Below the pieces are notes generated by a model. The model worked only from the letters and a program-made list of their open reading frames with translations. It made no database searches and was not told where the DNA came from. From assembly GCA_947034885.2 (NCBI GenBank), contig OX344752.2, positions 30,300,386 through 30,364,385 of the forward strand: a stretch of DNA of 64,000 nucleotides, written 5' to 3'. The position numbers and the translations under genes were made by a program. Source of the stretch: Thuidium tamariscinum (lineage: Eukaryota > Streptophyta > Bryopsida > Hypnales > Thuidiaceae). Below, one piece after another: positions 21,708 through 33,301 of the stretch; position 1 is the stretch's first letter; each line of letters begins with the position of its first letter.

Positions 21708-22528
21708 ATATACTTTTTCATAAACTTTGATTTCAACCTATAATTTTGAACATTGATTAATAAAGACTATAGGTTTCTATTGCCAAAATTCTCAATTCAA
21801 ATAATATATAGAATGATTTCTAAAATAGGTTGAAAAATGAATTGAAATGGCATGTTTTTCAACTCAAATATTTATAGAGAATGCATTTAGATGAACATGG
21901 CATTAATATTCAAGAAAAATAAAATTTCAATAGAAAGATATTTTAAACAATTTTTTGTTCATTTTTTAGACAATTTTTTCTTATATAAAATAGGCATGTG
22001 AAAGTTATTTTCAGCTCTGTAGTGTATTTTTTTACTTCAAAAATTTGTAACTAATTATAATTAACACATAAAAATATCAATAATTCAGAACATAAACTCT
22101 CAAAGTAGAGAAATTTTATCATGTTTTTTTGGGGTTTTTTTAATTTAAATTTTAGAACATAAAATAGGGGGTCCAAAATCTTAACACACGTAGTCTTTAA
22201 TGGATACTCTAAGTCATCTCCCCGTGGAAAATGTCCAAAATGGGGGTACTTATTTAGATTTATTCTTCAAGGCAAGCTAGCTACATGCTTGAATTTTTTT
22301 GAAATCATTTGGGATTGTACAACATATGGGAAAACAATAGTAAGTAGAAAAAAGTAGATAATGTTGTAATAAACAATCTACATCCAATGTGGTTTTTTCC
22401 AAAAATATTGAAAGTTGAATTAAATAAAGGGCTTCAAAGTTATTTGTAGAGTAGAGAATCTATAAATACCCACAATGAAAACTTCTCATAACTTTCATCT
22501 CATTGATCAAAATAGACTTATTGAAATC

Positions 22529-22531
<3 letters not shown>

Positions 22532-22604
<73 letters not shown>

Positions 22605-22620
22605 TATATATATATATATA
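22532..22620. repeat. Compound microsatellite (AC)n(AT)n
   Basis: About 35 AC units (22532-22602) followed by a short AT run (22605-22620). Confidence 0.97.
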
Positions 22621-22904
22621 AAACCAATTTCTAATTTTGATTTACTTAAAAAGTGATTTTTGAAGAAATTTCTTTGATCTAACTATATTGCCAACAAAGC
22701 AATGAAAATTATATATGGAGTATCATACAATATTTTATTAACCATGTAGTCAAAAGCTATAAAAACTATTGCACCTTAAAGTTGCCCCTTTTGCACTCAT
22801 TGTGTGAAATTTTCCAAAGAAATAAAAATAAAAATAAATTTGAAGTGAATTATCCAAAATCGTTATGTTGCAGAAAAGATGCAATTTGGACATTTAGGGG
22901 TTAA

Positions 22905-24252
22905 AATACAATTATTTGAACGAAAAAGTTTCAAATCTATACTCAATTTGTTTGTCACTATAGGTGGAGTTGTTGTATACAATTTCCATAAGTAGCTCAA
23001 GTCACTAACAGTACTAAGTACAATATTTAGCATGGCCAGAAGTTTTGTAAAGGACACTCCAAGAACCAAAATATTATCATGGTGTCTAGTACTATTGAAA
23101 ATTCAACAAATATATCCATATTGATGAAGAAATTGACATTGACAAGTTAATACATGACATGAGATTCATCCCATGAAGTGGGCCTTACACGGTAAATTTG
23201 ACCTTGAAGAAAATGCAAGAATTTTTAAAATTTTCTATACATGACGATATTTGCAAATCTTGAATTCATATTTACAATCAGCGGCCTTGAATTATCTGAA
23301 GGAGATGAAATATACAAAGTTAACATGTCACAAAAATAGGGCACTTTGTTTTATAATTACCTCATAAAACACAAAATCCACCCTATATATCCTACTTTGT
23401 TGGAAGGATTTAGTATCTTGCCAAGTCAACCTTCTCATGAAAGAACACTCAATAAGTTTGGTATCACTCTTGTTGCAATTGTGTTTCAACTATGATTTCT
23501 ACATAAAGCTTAATATATCCACTTTCAAAAAGAAAAAGATCCTTTCTTGTAATCAATATCAAAATCATGAAACCCAATTTGAGATGTTGGTTTTAGATTC
23601 CACTATATGATACTTTCAATGATCTAAAGAGCTTTTACTTTGAAAAATTGTAGAAATTGTATGACATATTCACGAAATCTAATGATTTTTTGAAAATTTA
23701 TGAATTTTAATTACTAATAATACAATTTTCTTTTTAAAGAAGCATTAGGGGAGATTTTAGGGCAAGAAAGGGCTATTTCACCCACCCACCTAGATCCCCA
23801 CTGCCATTGATCTCCAAATTAAAAAGTAGACAATTGCCTTTGATCATTGCCATGAGAAATGATCTTAGCCATTGGCATTTGGGGATATAGAATAAGGATA
23901 GTAGACTATGTAGGAATAAATATAGACATATACATGATACACATATATTCATATAGATATACATATGGCAAAATAAATTTCAAATATCCTACATATCATT
24001 TGTAGGTCAAACTAATGTGAAAGATATACAATACAAGGCAGGGGGTATGTCACAAGCACCCATCTCATTTTCTCAATCAATGATAAAATGACACATGTAT
24101 CCCTTCCAAATTTTTTGGGATAATTTTAACCACTAAAGATTGAATGACATATGTACCCCATCAAAATTAGTTCCTTGTAGAGATTTCTCAGAAAACCACA
24201 GTTATGTACAACAACAATGAGCTCACTATCCACTCAAAAGATGGTCTAACTT
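22905..24252. other. AT-rich intergenic DNA
   Basis: No gene seen. A stretch around 23240-23410 resembles, with many changes, the repeat at 28090-28270 (ATTTGCAAAT, GAATTCATATTTGCAAT-like, AAAATCCACCCTAT). The remainder holds nothing I can name. Confidence 0.5.
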
Positions 24253-24253
24253 A

Positions 24254-24517
24254 AGGTAGGTACACCCAAAATGGCACCTAACTTTAAAGCACCATCTACA
24301 ATGTGCATACATTTCCGGAATTAGTCATGTACCCAAATTGTAGATGGTGCTTTCAGAAATAGACTTTGATTGTTAATAACTTTTGCATACAGTATCCAAA
24401 TCCTATGTTCTTTGGTGCGTTGATACATGTTTTCACTTGCCAAGAAGGAATTTGAACAGCATGATGACAGGAACTAGGCACAGTAAGAATAAGTGGCGCT
24501 TTTAGGAGTACCCACTT
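24254..24517. mobile_element. TA-flanked MITE, copy 2 (inverted relative to copies 1 and 3)
   Basis: 264 bp with the same AGGTAGGTACACCC left terminus and a diverged right terminus (GTACCCACTT), flanked by TA. Its interior is the reverse complement of the other copies. Confidence 0.8.
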
Positions 24518-24519
24518 TA

Positions 24520-25587
24520 TATGTATATTTGCACAAGGATACTTTTCAATGACAATGACAATGAGCTCAAAAGCTTACTGTGGACTCCACTCCTTCAAAG
24601 TGTACAAAGGCCACCTGTTTTTAATGCATTGCAGGGTGGGGTTTTTTGGTTGTTTTTTAAAAATTTGTTTGGTTTTCAAATCACTTCACTTGCAGATTTT
24701 TTCACTAAAGTTTGTCCTTGTCCGCAATGCACGGCATGTGAGCCAAGAATTGAACCTGAAGGCAACTTGCTTTGGTGACTTGACACGAAAGGCTATCCTG
24801 TGAACTTCTTCATACAAACTTCAGTTCAGGTATCTTACAAAGTAAACAAGTCAAGTCGGTTCCACTAAATTGCATTTAGCCACTGCATGATGCACATCTT
24901 TGGCTTTAGTTGGCATGGCTAATAATTTAAGGTATGTGCCCTCATTCAGTTGTCCTGAAGCTAGCATCCCATGTCCCTTTTCAAAAGAAAAATGTTTTCC
25001 ATAATAAACTAACTTAGCGAGGCGACGTGAAGCCCAAGTTTGTGATGTCAAAGAATATAAAAATTAAGGATTTAGTTGGAAAGTATGGGTTTATAGTTGG
25101 CGGGTGCTGCTGTTCAAATAATTAACTACGCTGCTCATGTCAGAGAAGATTCCTTGACCCTCCTCATCTGAGGAGCAGGGCATCAGACTGTCAGTCTGCC
25201 TTCACTCATCAGTGGGTCCCAAACCCCATTTGTTTGCTTAAAAAAACTCCCAATTTGTGCACCTATGCTGGAGTCCAAAGCTAGGGTCGGAAAAAACCGA
25301 CAGCTAAGGGAAGGGAGAATCATCCATAAAAGTCCATAACCGAGTAGCACCCCATCCCCAACCTGTAGGCTGCATTTAAGGGAGGAGGCTCGAAAACCGC
25401 TCAGGCTCCAGAACCGCTCACCTTCTGAAATGTATATTTCTGGTACATGATGCTTTTTGATCTTTACAGTAATGTACAAACGGTGAACATTTGAAGGGGT
25501 GGACGGTTTTGGAGCCCTATGCCATATTGACTTCAGAAATTCATAACTAATTCTACAAAGCTCCAAAAAATATGAAACGACTTGGAT
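24520..25587. other. Stretch without a recognisable gene
   Basis: Small overlapping open frames exist on both strands (24521-24803 plus; 24851-25051 and 25183-25614 minus). None has a domain I recognise or a consistent exon structure. The DNA is less AT-rich than its surroundings, so a decayed gene or transposon fragment is possible. Confidence 0.35.
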
Positions 25588-25589
25588 TA

Positions 25590-25861
25590 AGGTAGGTACA
25601 CCCAAAAGCGCCACTTATTCATACTGAGCCTACTTCCTACTATTAATTAGTTTAAATTTTTATGTAGTCTTGTTGGCAAGTGAAAGCATGTTCCAACGCA
25701 CCAAAGAACGCAAGATTCGGATACCGTATGCAAAAGTTATTAACAGTCAAAGTCTGTTTTCGAAAGCGCCATGTACAGTCTGGGTACATGACTGATTTTG
25801 GAAATGTATGTCCACTATAGATGGCGCTTTTAGGAACATGGCGCTTTGGGTGTACCCACCT
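25590..25861. mobile_element. TA-flanked MITE, copy 3
   Basis: 272 bp, TIR AGGTAGGTACACCC / GGGTGTACCCACCT, TA at 25588-25589 and 25862-25863. It is nearly identical to copy 1 along its length. Confidence 0.85.
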
Positions 25862-26454
25862 TAGATGCCTAATCAAGCTGTCTTTCTAGAAAAGTTCACT
25901 GGAAAAAAATTAAAGATGTTTCACCTGCCCAAAATTCTGTTCCAGCCCTTACATGGTCAGTTTATGGACCTCCTCCCTTATTTTCGATACGGTGGAAACA
26001 CCCAAAATCGTCCAAATAAGGAATTGAGCATAGTTGGAGGCACCTTTTTTTTAAATAATATTTTTTTAGTATTAGCAAGTGAAAATCATTAATATTTCTA
26101 AAAAAATTAGTTTTTTTGCATGCCATGTGTAATTTCTATGATTTTCCAAAGTGTTGGCTCCCTAGACCACTAAAACTGTTCAATAGATGCCCCTAAATCT
26201 AAACATTGCTAATATCAACACCGAGCCAATCAGATTTTGGTATGTATCCTTAATATGCGTCAACAAATTAGAGTCAAGCATTTGGCAAATACATTATTAT
26301 AGTCTTGGGATGGTTTTGGATGAGTCTAGGGTTCAATGCAAGGTACAGGTGCAGTATTGGATGTTTCTCCCTTAAGGTTGGAATAGATTTCGAATTAGAG
26401 GTTGGAACTTGAATTTTTTTTCTTTTTTAAGCCTCTTCAATTCATTGCCATTTT

Positions 26455-27195
26455 CAGAACTAAAGTAGAACCACTTATTACCAATTAGGGACCCCATACC
26501 TGGCTTGTAGGATGTAGCTATTGCCAACCAAGGCTAGAAGACATTTCCAATCAAAGCTTGGAATGTACTTTTATCCCATTTTCAAGCTTGGAACTAAGGT
26601 GGAACCACTTGTAGTCGATCATTTAAAATAAATGTAACCATATAAATTCAATCTAGATATGTTAAAGATTAGTTTGGAAAAGAAAACGATATCAAGATTG
26701 TAAATTTGTTATAAATTTTATTGCCAAAACTAAAATTACTAAGATTTTTGAAAGCCAAAAAATGCTTTGAATCCATAGCCAATATCTAGATTCTTCCAAT
26801 TCAAATCATTCAAGAGGCTACTTTCTTGATTGGTACTTTCGGCACACTTTATTACACTTTGAAACATGTGTCATGACCTCATTAGTCTCAACCTTGAAAA
26901 TGAGGAAAAAGTACATTCCAAGCTTTGAATGGAGATCTCTTCTAGCTTTGGTTGGAAATATGCGCATCCTATAAGTTGGGTATGGATCCTTGGTTGAGAA
27001 TAGGTGGTTCTACCTTATTAAAGTGATGATACATATCCCAAAGTGTCATAGAGTGTGTGGGAAGTACCAAATAGAAAAGTAGTCTTGGCTATGATCCAAA
27101 TTTGAAGACTTTAGACGTTGGCTATGGATTCAAAGTACTTTTTGGCTTCCAAAAATCATAGTAATTTCGTTTTTGGGAATAAAATTATGAAAAAT
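26455..27195. repeat. Imperfect inverted repeat cluster
   Basis: The block 26455-26600 (with CAAAGCTTGGAATGTAC and CCAACCAAGGCTAGAAGA) recurs inverted at 26885-27025. The block 26700-26880 (with TTGAATCCATAGCCAA) recurs inverted at about 27010-27195. The order of the inverted blocks is not that of a simple hairpin, so an internal rearrangement is likely. Confidence 0.6.
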
Positions 27196-27409
27196 TCTAC
27201 ATGGGAAAAAAATTGTATAGCCTTATACTCCTAATGATTGGTTCCATAATTGCTTCAAGTGATCGGGTATAGGAGGCTCTACCTTAGATATGTATGAAAT
27301 TCTATTTTTTTATTTTTCAAAGATGAAGCTATATGTCTTCTTCATTCCACACAAATTATATATTTTTTGGACATAAATAGAATTTTATGAGAATTTTTTA
27401 AGAAATAGT

Positions 27410-27710
27410 GAAGAAAAATCATATCAAGTAGAGAGTTATTTCAAAAAATCTGAAAATTACACCATGGGTGTAAATTACAGGTACAAATATGATGGTGTAA
27501 ACTCAAATCCCATGTCATTTCACAATTAGAGTATAGAAGACATCAAAAATATATCCAAAGTTCAAATCTCAATAAAATAGTTATTCAATATTACAAATTT
27601 TTTCATAATTCCAATTAGAGCTATAACTACATTAGATGATCTTCATTTCATTAGTTGGGCTCAAATTCAAAAAATATCATTTTTGTGAAGAAATTTCAAA
27701 TTTGGAGCAA
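27410..27710 (+). repeat. Dispersed repeat (partner at 32545-32845)
   Basis: Collinear similarity with 32545-32845 in the same orientation. Shared words include AATCATATCAA, CATTTCATTAGTTGGGCTCA and CAAAGTTCAAA. No coding potential. Confidence 0.65.
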
Positions 27711-28089
27711 GGAGACACAACTTTCCAAAATACACTGAAAATAGCATATGCTCAGTTCCATTTTTTTACTAATTCCTTATTCAGGTGAAAAGATTCACCT
27801 ACAAGACAACATAGTGACTTAGGTACTCTTTGTGAAAGGTCAAGAAAAAAGAAATGGATGAAAAATTACTTTCAATCTCCCTCCACAGTGCTACAAAGTC
27901 ATCCAAACACCACGGAATGGTGTCACCAATGTTACAGGGTTAAGGTTGGGACTAACAACTAAGTTCATAACACATGTCCCAAACTAGTAAGTAAAAGAGT
28001 AGGAAGTAATGAATAATAAAGGAGTTCTTCAATGATTGTAATTGAAAGGTAGGACGTTAAATCCTACCAACAAAGGTGAGTAGTAAGGT

Positions 28090-28270
28090 GGATTTTTTTA
28101 TTTGCAAATTTTGAATTCATATTTGCAATTACAAACCCCAAATTAGCTAGGAGAGGTTTAGAATATACCCTAGATACAACACAAAATAAGGGATTTTTTT
28201 AAAACTTTTACCTCGAAGAATCCAAAATCCACCCTATTGGGCCCACTTTTGTTTGCAAGATTTAACACCT
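28090..28270 (+). repeat. Dispersed repeat with CCTATTGGGCCC motif
   Basis: Similar to 40990-41245 in inverted orientation (GAATTCATATTTGCAAT, CTAGGAGAGGTTTAGAATAT, CACCCTATTGGGCCCAC) and more weakly to 23240-23410. No coding potential. Confidence 0.6.
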
Positions 28271-28774
28271 TGCAATTGAAAGAGTCTAGACATTGGATAT
28301 GGATCCACAATACTTTCGATTGCCTTCTCAATTGTCTTTTCTTTCTTCTCTAATGTTCTCTTCTTCTCTAATTCTCTCTTCTTGTTGGCTTCCCTTTCTA
28401 ATTTTTTCCTTCTTCTCTTTCTTATGCCATAATTGCTTTTAAAATAGTCACTTGTTCCATGGGCTCAATGAATGGTCCTTTCATTAAATAATGATAGTTG
28501 TGGACTTTACATACTCTACAAAAGGCTTGCTTTAGTCCTTTGTACTTTGGACAAATTCACTCAATCAATCATTCAAAAGAAAAAGAAATACACAACCAAC
28601 TTAGGTTGGGACTCACATTAGTACTCTCAAAAGTGGGTGAAAAACAAATCGGAGAGAGAAACCTAAGAGGAATTTCAAATTGGTGGTTACCAGAGGGGGA
28701 AGGAATTTGGCACAACCGATTACCAACTACCAACTTAGAATCGACTCAATTGCCATACATGCCAACCCAATTCA

Positions 28775-30334
28775 GGGTGATTGCAAAAAACTCCTGTCTT
28801 TTTTTTGTCCCCTTGACCTCCAATAAATAGTTTTTTGCTCATAAATTTTGCATCTTTTGTCTTATAGTTTTGAAATTTGGAAAGAAGGTGCACAAAAAAG
28901 TTTTAGATGTTGAGTAGTTTTTAAAGTTTTAAGAAAATTAGTTTACTATTTTTAATCTACCCCCAATTGGGTATCTACCTTGGCCATTTTGAAGTTTTTT
29001 AGTCCTATTTTTGACCCAAAAATCCAAATTTGAAGCCACAAATTGGAGAAGTTGGAGGTCTACTAACATTACAAGGATTGACAATGAGTTTTTATGAAAA
29101 TAGCAACTTAATTGCTATGCGCATGGGGTCAAAGTGACCTTCCTTTGTGCAAAGCTTATGAAGAGGGAAAAAAATTCTTAGAGGAATTTTTTATTGAAAT
29201 GTGAGCACAATCTTGTCTAAAAACATGAATTTAAAAAAAAAAAAATTTCTTTTAATTACTATAAGAGTCATTGCAAGAAACACCAGTCCTATTTGTTATC
29301 ACAATGAAAACGACTTTCTTCTCTTGTAGTATAACTTTTGAATCCAAAAAGCTTTGACCTTGAAATTTTTATTGGATATAACTAACTTCATGCTTAAGGG
29401 TTCCATATTTTTTTTAAATTTTGTAAAAAAAATTTTGTATTTAAAAACTAATTTTGTCCACTTGTCACACATTAGGTGAACAAGGATTCACAACGTTTGT
29501 AGTAATCAAAATGAATGCTTTTGAGTTTATATTTTGGTGGTGTGTTCCTCCACCTAGTAAACTTATGAATATGGTTTGGAATCCAATTTTTATTTATTTT
29601 TGGATGATGTATATGCTATATAATATAGCTCAATGGTGCGCACATTTACAAATTCTAAAAATATTGTGACTCTAATTTTTTTGGATGAAAGTGATGATAA
29701 GGAGCTTTGGAAAAATGGACATATTTATAAATAAATAAATAAATAAATCCCTTTTGATTTTTTATGAATTAAAATTGGATCACTATATTTTTTGAAAAAA
29801 ACTGCAGTCTTCTATTTCTAAGTACTGCTACGTGGACATAGTACTCCCACATCTAACTTTAATCCCACATTCGCCCACCCGTCAAACTTTTTAAATAATA
29901 CAATATGTAAGATAATGTCATTCAATGGCCTCATTAACTCTTGATTCCAGTATACATGTCAAAAGCACACTACATTGGCAGTTTGCTAATAGTACTCGTA
30001 GTACTGGCAGTACTATGTGGCAAAAATGCAGTCCCCAGTAAAACGCTACGAAAAGTGGAAAGTGTTTCTTGTAGCCACCCATAAATAAAAAGGTCCACAA
30101 CCCTCATTTCTGCTATTTTTTGCTACCAATGGCCTTGATAGTACTTTGGAGCAGTCTACAAGACTTCATAGTACTAACTGACAGTCTAGATCTATAGGCA
30201 CCTAAAGTTGATGGTTAAGATTTGCAGGTATAGTATTGACGTGTTGTATTGTGAGTATTGTGCAATATTGCCAGTCCTGTGGCCCAAAACTATATTTTTG
30301 AGCCAAAAATGTGAAGTGTTTCCTGCAATCACCC
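28775..30334. mobile_element. GGGTGATTGC TIR element, copy 3, hosting a nested copy
   Basis: It starts GGGTGATTGCAAAAAACTC and ends AGTGTTTCCTGCAATCACCC. A perfect 4-bp duplication TTCA flanks it (28771-28774, 30335-30338). The left ~490 bp is similar to copies 1 and 2; the right part is different. A further family member is inserted at 29265-30080. Confidence 0.78.
29265..30080. mobile_element. GGGTGATTGC TIR element, copy 4, nested in copy 3
   Basis: It starts GAGTCATTGCAAGAAACACC and ends GTGTTTCTTGTAGCCACCC, flanked by ATAA on both sides (29261-29264, 30081-30084). The interior contains many AGTACT words (29820-30025) and an (AAAT)n run at 29727-29748. No transposase. Confidence 0.75.
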
Positions 30335-30338
30335 TTCA

Positions 30339-31439
30339 CCAAATTGCCTTACCTTGAATTCATTGCAATAAAGAAACCTCAACTACCAACTTGGCAAAAT
30401 TGACACTCCATCCTATTAGACTTGCCTCAAAGAACTAAAATAATATTTCCAACTAGGTAAAAGAACACATAAAATCTCCAAATGAGGAAACAAACAAATA
30501 AAGAGTTTGACAAAAACCAACAAAATGTACTCAAAATAAATATCAAAATCCAAAAAGAAAATCCTCATCAATTATCTACACTTTTTTTTGGCATAATTTA
30601 TATTGAATAAAAAAAACTAAAATTAAAAATTGAAAAAAAAATTCCTATGATTTGGTCTCACTTTTTGCACATCCATCTCTATTATGACAAACCTCCACCA
30701 TCTTTTCTAGCTTGTACACCACTCTCATCACAATCATTAGAAAAAAATTTAGGGCTACTAATCTTCTATAGGATATGTAATAATGCAATTACAACCAAAA
30801 AATTATGAAAAATAAAATAAAAATTATATATTAAAGAAAAAACCATGTTTTCATTTGAAGCTACTTTAATGTGAAAAAAACAAATACCAAAATCTCTTCT
30901 ACAACACTAAAGTTGTAGGTTTTAATTCAAAACCATCACTATTCACTATTCATTGTAAATGGAACTAGAGGTAAAACCTACAATAATTCTATATACAATA
31001 TTTTGAATATTTTTCATGTAACAAAAAGGTGATTAAAACAACTCAAAATAAAATAAACCAAATTTCCATAAAAATTTCACAAATATTCTATTCAATTAAA
31101 GAAAACTAGAAAACAATCAAAAATTGCCTCCTCTTTATGAACTCTCTTAACACATTCCCCAATGTATACATCCCTCACTACATCTCATAATACTCTAACT
31201 AAATGCAATTGACCTCTTTTACCACATTTCATCTCAAACATCTGCACATGATAAATGATCACCCTTAGAAACAACAAAACTTCCCTCTAACTAACATATA
31301 TTCACTTCAACTTTCAGTAGTGGTTTTGATGGGATCAATATAAACAAACTCATGATTTACACCAACTCCATAAAAAGGGTTAGAATAACACACACACCAA
31401 AAAAATTAAAAATAAAAAAAAATTAAAAAAAAATAAAAA

Positions 31440-31470
<31 letters not shown>

Positions 31471-31771
31471 ACAAAAAAAGTACAAATGTTCATCTTTAGA
31501 GTTTTGTGTGGAAAATAGAGGTCCAGCATAATAGTTTGGCTTCCAATAGTGACGCTCTTGAGTTTTTTGAAGAAAATATTTCTCATCCAACCCAAAAGGC
31601 TAATTATCATGGTTTTAACCTTGAAATGCCGGGCCTATGACCATAGATTTCAAGTGTCATTGTTTGTGACTCATTTTTCTGCCAATTGGTAACTAAATGT
31701 GTATGAAAATTTTTGTTTTTATTTTTCAAAGATGAGACTATATGTCTTCTGTACTTCACAAAAATTGATCT
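30339..31771. other. AT-rich intergenic DNA with a TA microsatellite
   Basis: No gene is visible. A poly-A/AT-rich tract at 31400-31470 includes a (TA)n run at about 31439-31462. Nothing else is supported. Confidence 0.5.
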
Positions 31772-32491
31772 GGGTGATTGCAAGAAACACTTGTCCTTTT
31801 TTTTGTCCCCTTGACCTTTAGGAGGTAGTTTTTTGCTCATAACTTTTGCATCTTTTGTTCATTTGACTTGAAATGAAGGTGCCTACAAAAGTTTTACATT
31901 TTGTGTAATTTTTTCAATTTTTTCAAAATTAATTTACTATTTTTAAACTGCCCCCAATTGGATGTCTACTTTGGCCATTTTGGGGGGTTTTAGACCTATT
32001 TTTGACCCAAAAATGCAAATTTTGAGCTGAAAATTGACATTCAAGAACCTCAACTAAAGTTATACAAGTCCAGGAAGAGATTGTTTGAAAATTCTATATT
32101 GTTCAACTTCCACATATCGTCAAAGTGGTTGGCTTTGCGCAAGTGTAGAGAATAAAATTTATTTTTTCCAAAGATGAAACTTGTTGGAAAAGAAAGACCT
32201 TTACTTGGAGAAAAAATTGATTTTTCATTTTCATTTTTTGAATTTTTTTACTATTTTTACCAAATTAGTGAAAAAAGAGCTATTTTCATTGTATTTTTCA
32301 TTGTCTATAACATTTAGAGAAAATTTTCTTAGGTCTGAATTTCAAGAGACATAATATTCTCATTGCTCTTCAAATTATCCATATTTTTTTCAATTTAAAA
32401 AAATTTATTCCAAAAGTCACATGACTCACAAGACTCACTGATTTTGAGCCATTTTGAGCCAAAAACCGGTAAGTGTTTCTTGCAATGACCC
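31772..32491. mobile_element. GGGTGATTGC TIR element, copy 2
   Basis: 720 bp, starts GGGTGATTGCAAGAAACAC and ends GTGTTTCTTGCAATGACCC, flanked by ATCT (31768-31771, 32492-32495). It is nearly collinear with copy 1, including the CCCCCAATTGG and CATTTTGGGGGGTTTTAG blocks. Confidence 0.82.
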
Positions 32492-32544
32492 ATCTATATG
32501 TTTTTGAGTATAAATTTTTTTATAAATTTTTTTGAAGAAAACCT

Positions 32545-32845
32545 AAAGAAAAAATCATATCAAATAGAGAATCATCTCAAAAAATTTGAAAATTTCACAA
32601 TGTGTGAACATTATAGTGACAAACAACATGGTGGAAACTAAATTCCCATGTACTTCTAAAATTAAAATGCAATAGACATAAAAAAATGTAGCCAAAGTTC
32701 AAAGTGCAATAAAATATTGAATTTTACAAATTTGTTCAAAATTCCAATTGGAAAAGAAACTAGACTAGAGGACCTCCATTTCATTAGTTGGGCTCAAATT
32801 CAAGAAATGTCGTTTTCAAGGAGAAATTTCAGATTTACTCAATTT
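32545..32845 (+). repeat. Dispersed repeat (partner at 27410-27710)
   Basis: Second copy of the repeat described at 27410. It immediately follows the GGGTGATTGC copy, just as the other copy precedes one. Confidence 0.6.
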
Positions 32846-33067
32846 CTCAGAATACACTAAAATGGCAAATTTTGCCATCCGTTTTTTATGATTTCTTCTC
32901 AACTACATGAAAACAAACATTAGTTAGACTACAAACTCAATTGGATACTCTTCCTAACTCAACATGAAAAGTCATTAAAAGCAAAATGGATGAAAAAAAC
33001 ATTGTTTTCATTGTGCTTTCCTTTTGAAGTCATCCAAAAGCCACGAAATTGCTCCCCGGCAGTTAGG

Positions 33068-33301
33068 GGTTACCCCTTGACCGACACCGCAGACGTTTGG
33101 TGTCCACTGAATGACAAAGAATCTTTCCTTCCGTGATAGAAATGCAACTTTTCATCCGTAGTATTGGGGGTGGAAAGGGAAGGTCTTCTACAGTACTTTG
33201 ACTTCCAATGCATATATTTGGCTTTTTCAAAGTAGGTGATGTCACACGGTATCAAAATGCATGGTTTCCGTGGGCACCGGTCCGTCCTTCAAGGGTTAAC
33301 C
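33068..33301. mobile_element. Short element with GGTTAACC-like ends
   Basis: The 234-bp interval starts GGTTACCCCTTGACCGAC and ends GTCCTTCAAGGGTTAACC, an imperfect inverted pair resembling the ends of the 20311 and 56449 elements. The interior is unrelated. It may be a deletion derivative. Confidence 0.45.

Larger units (their letters stand above)
20311..22904. mobile_element. GGTTAACC-family element, copy 1, with nested insertions
   Basis: It begins TTAACCCTGGAAGGAC and ends GTCC-like then AGGGGTTAA, an imperfect inverted pair. The interior matches the copy at 56449-57405 in order: CATAGGATCTTGTAG, then a long AAATTTCAG...AAGATATTAGTGTTTGAA block, then CAAAATCGTTATGTTGC near the right end. 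The insertion at 20981-21707 and a CA/TA microsatellite lie inside. No coding region. Confidence 0.6.

Noticed and set aside
25183-25614. 143-codon minus-strand open frame
   Set aside because: No motif, no homologous-looking segments and it runs into a MITE boundary; insufficient support for a gene.
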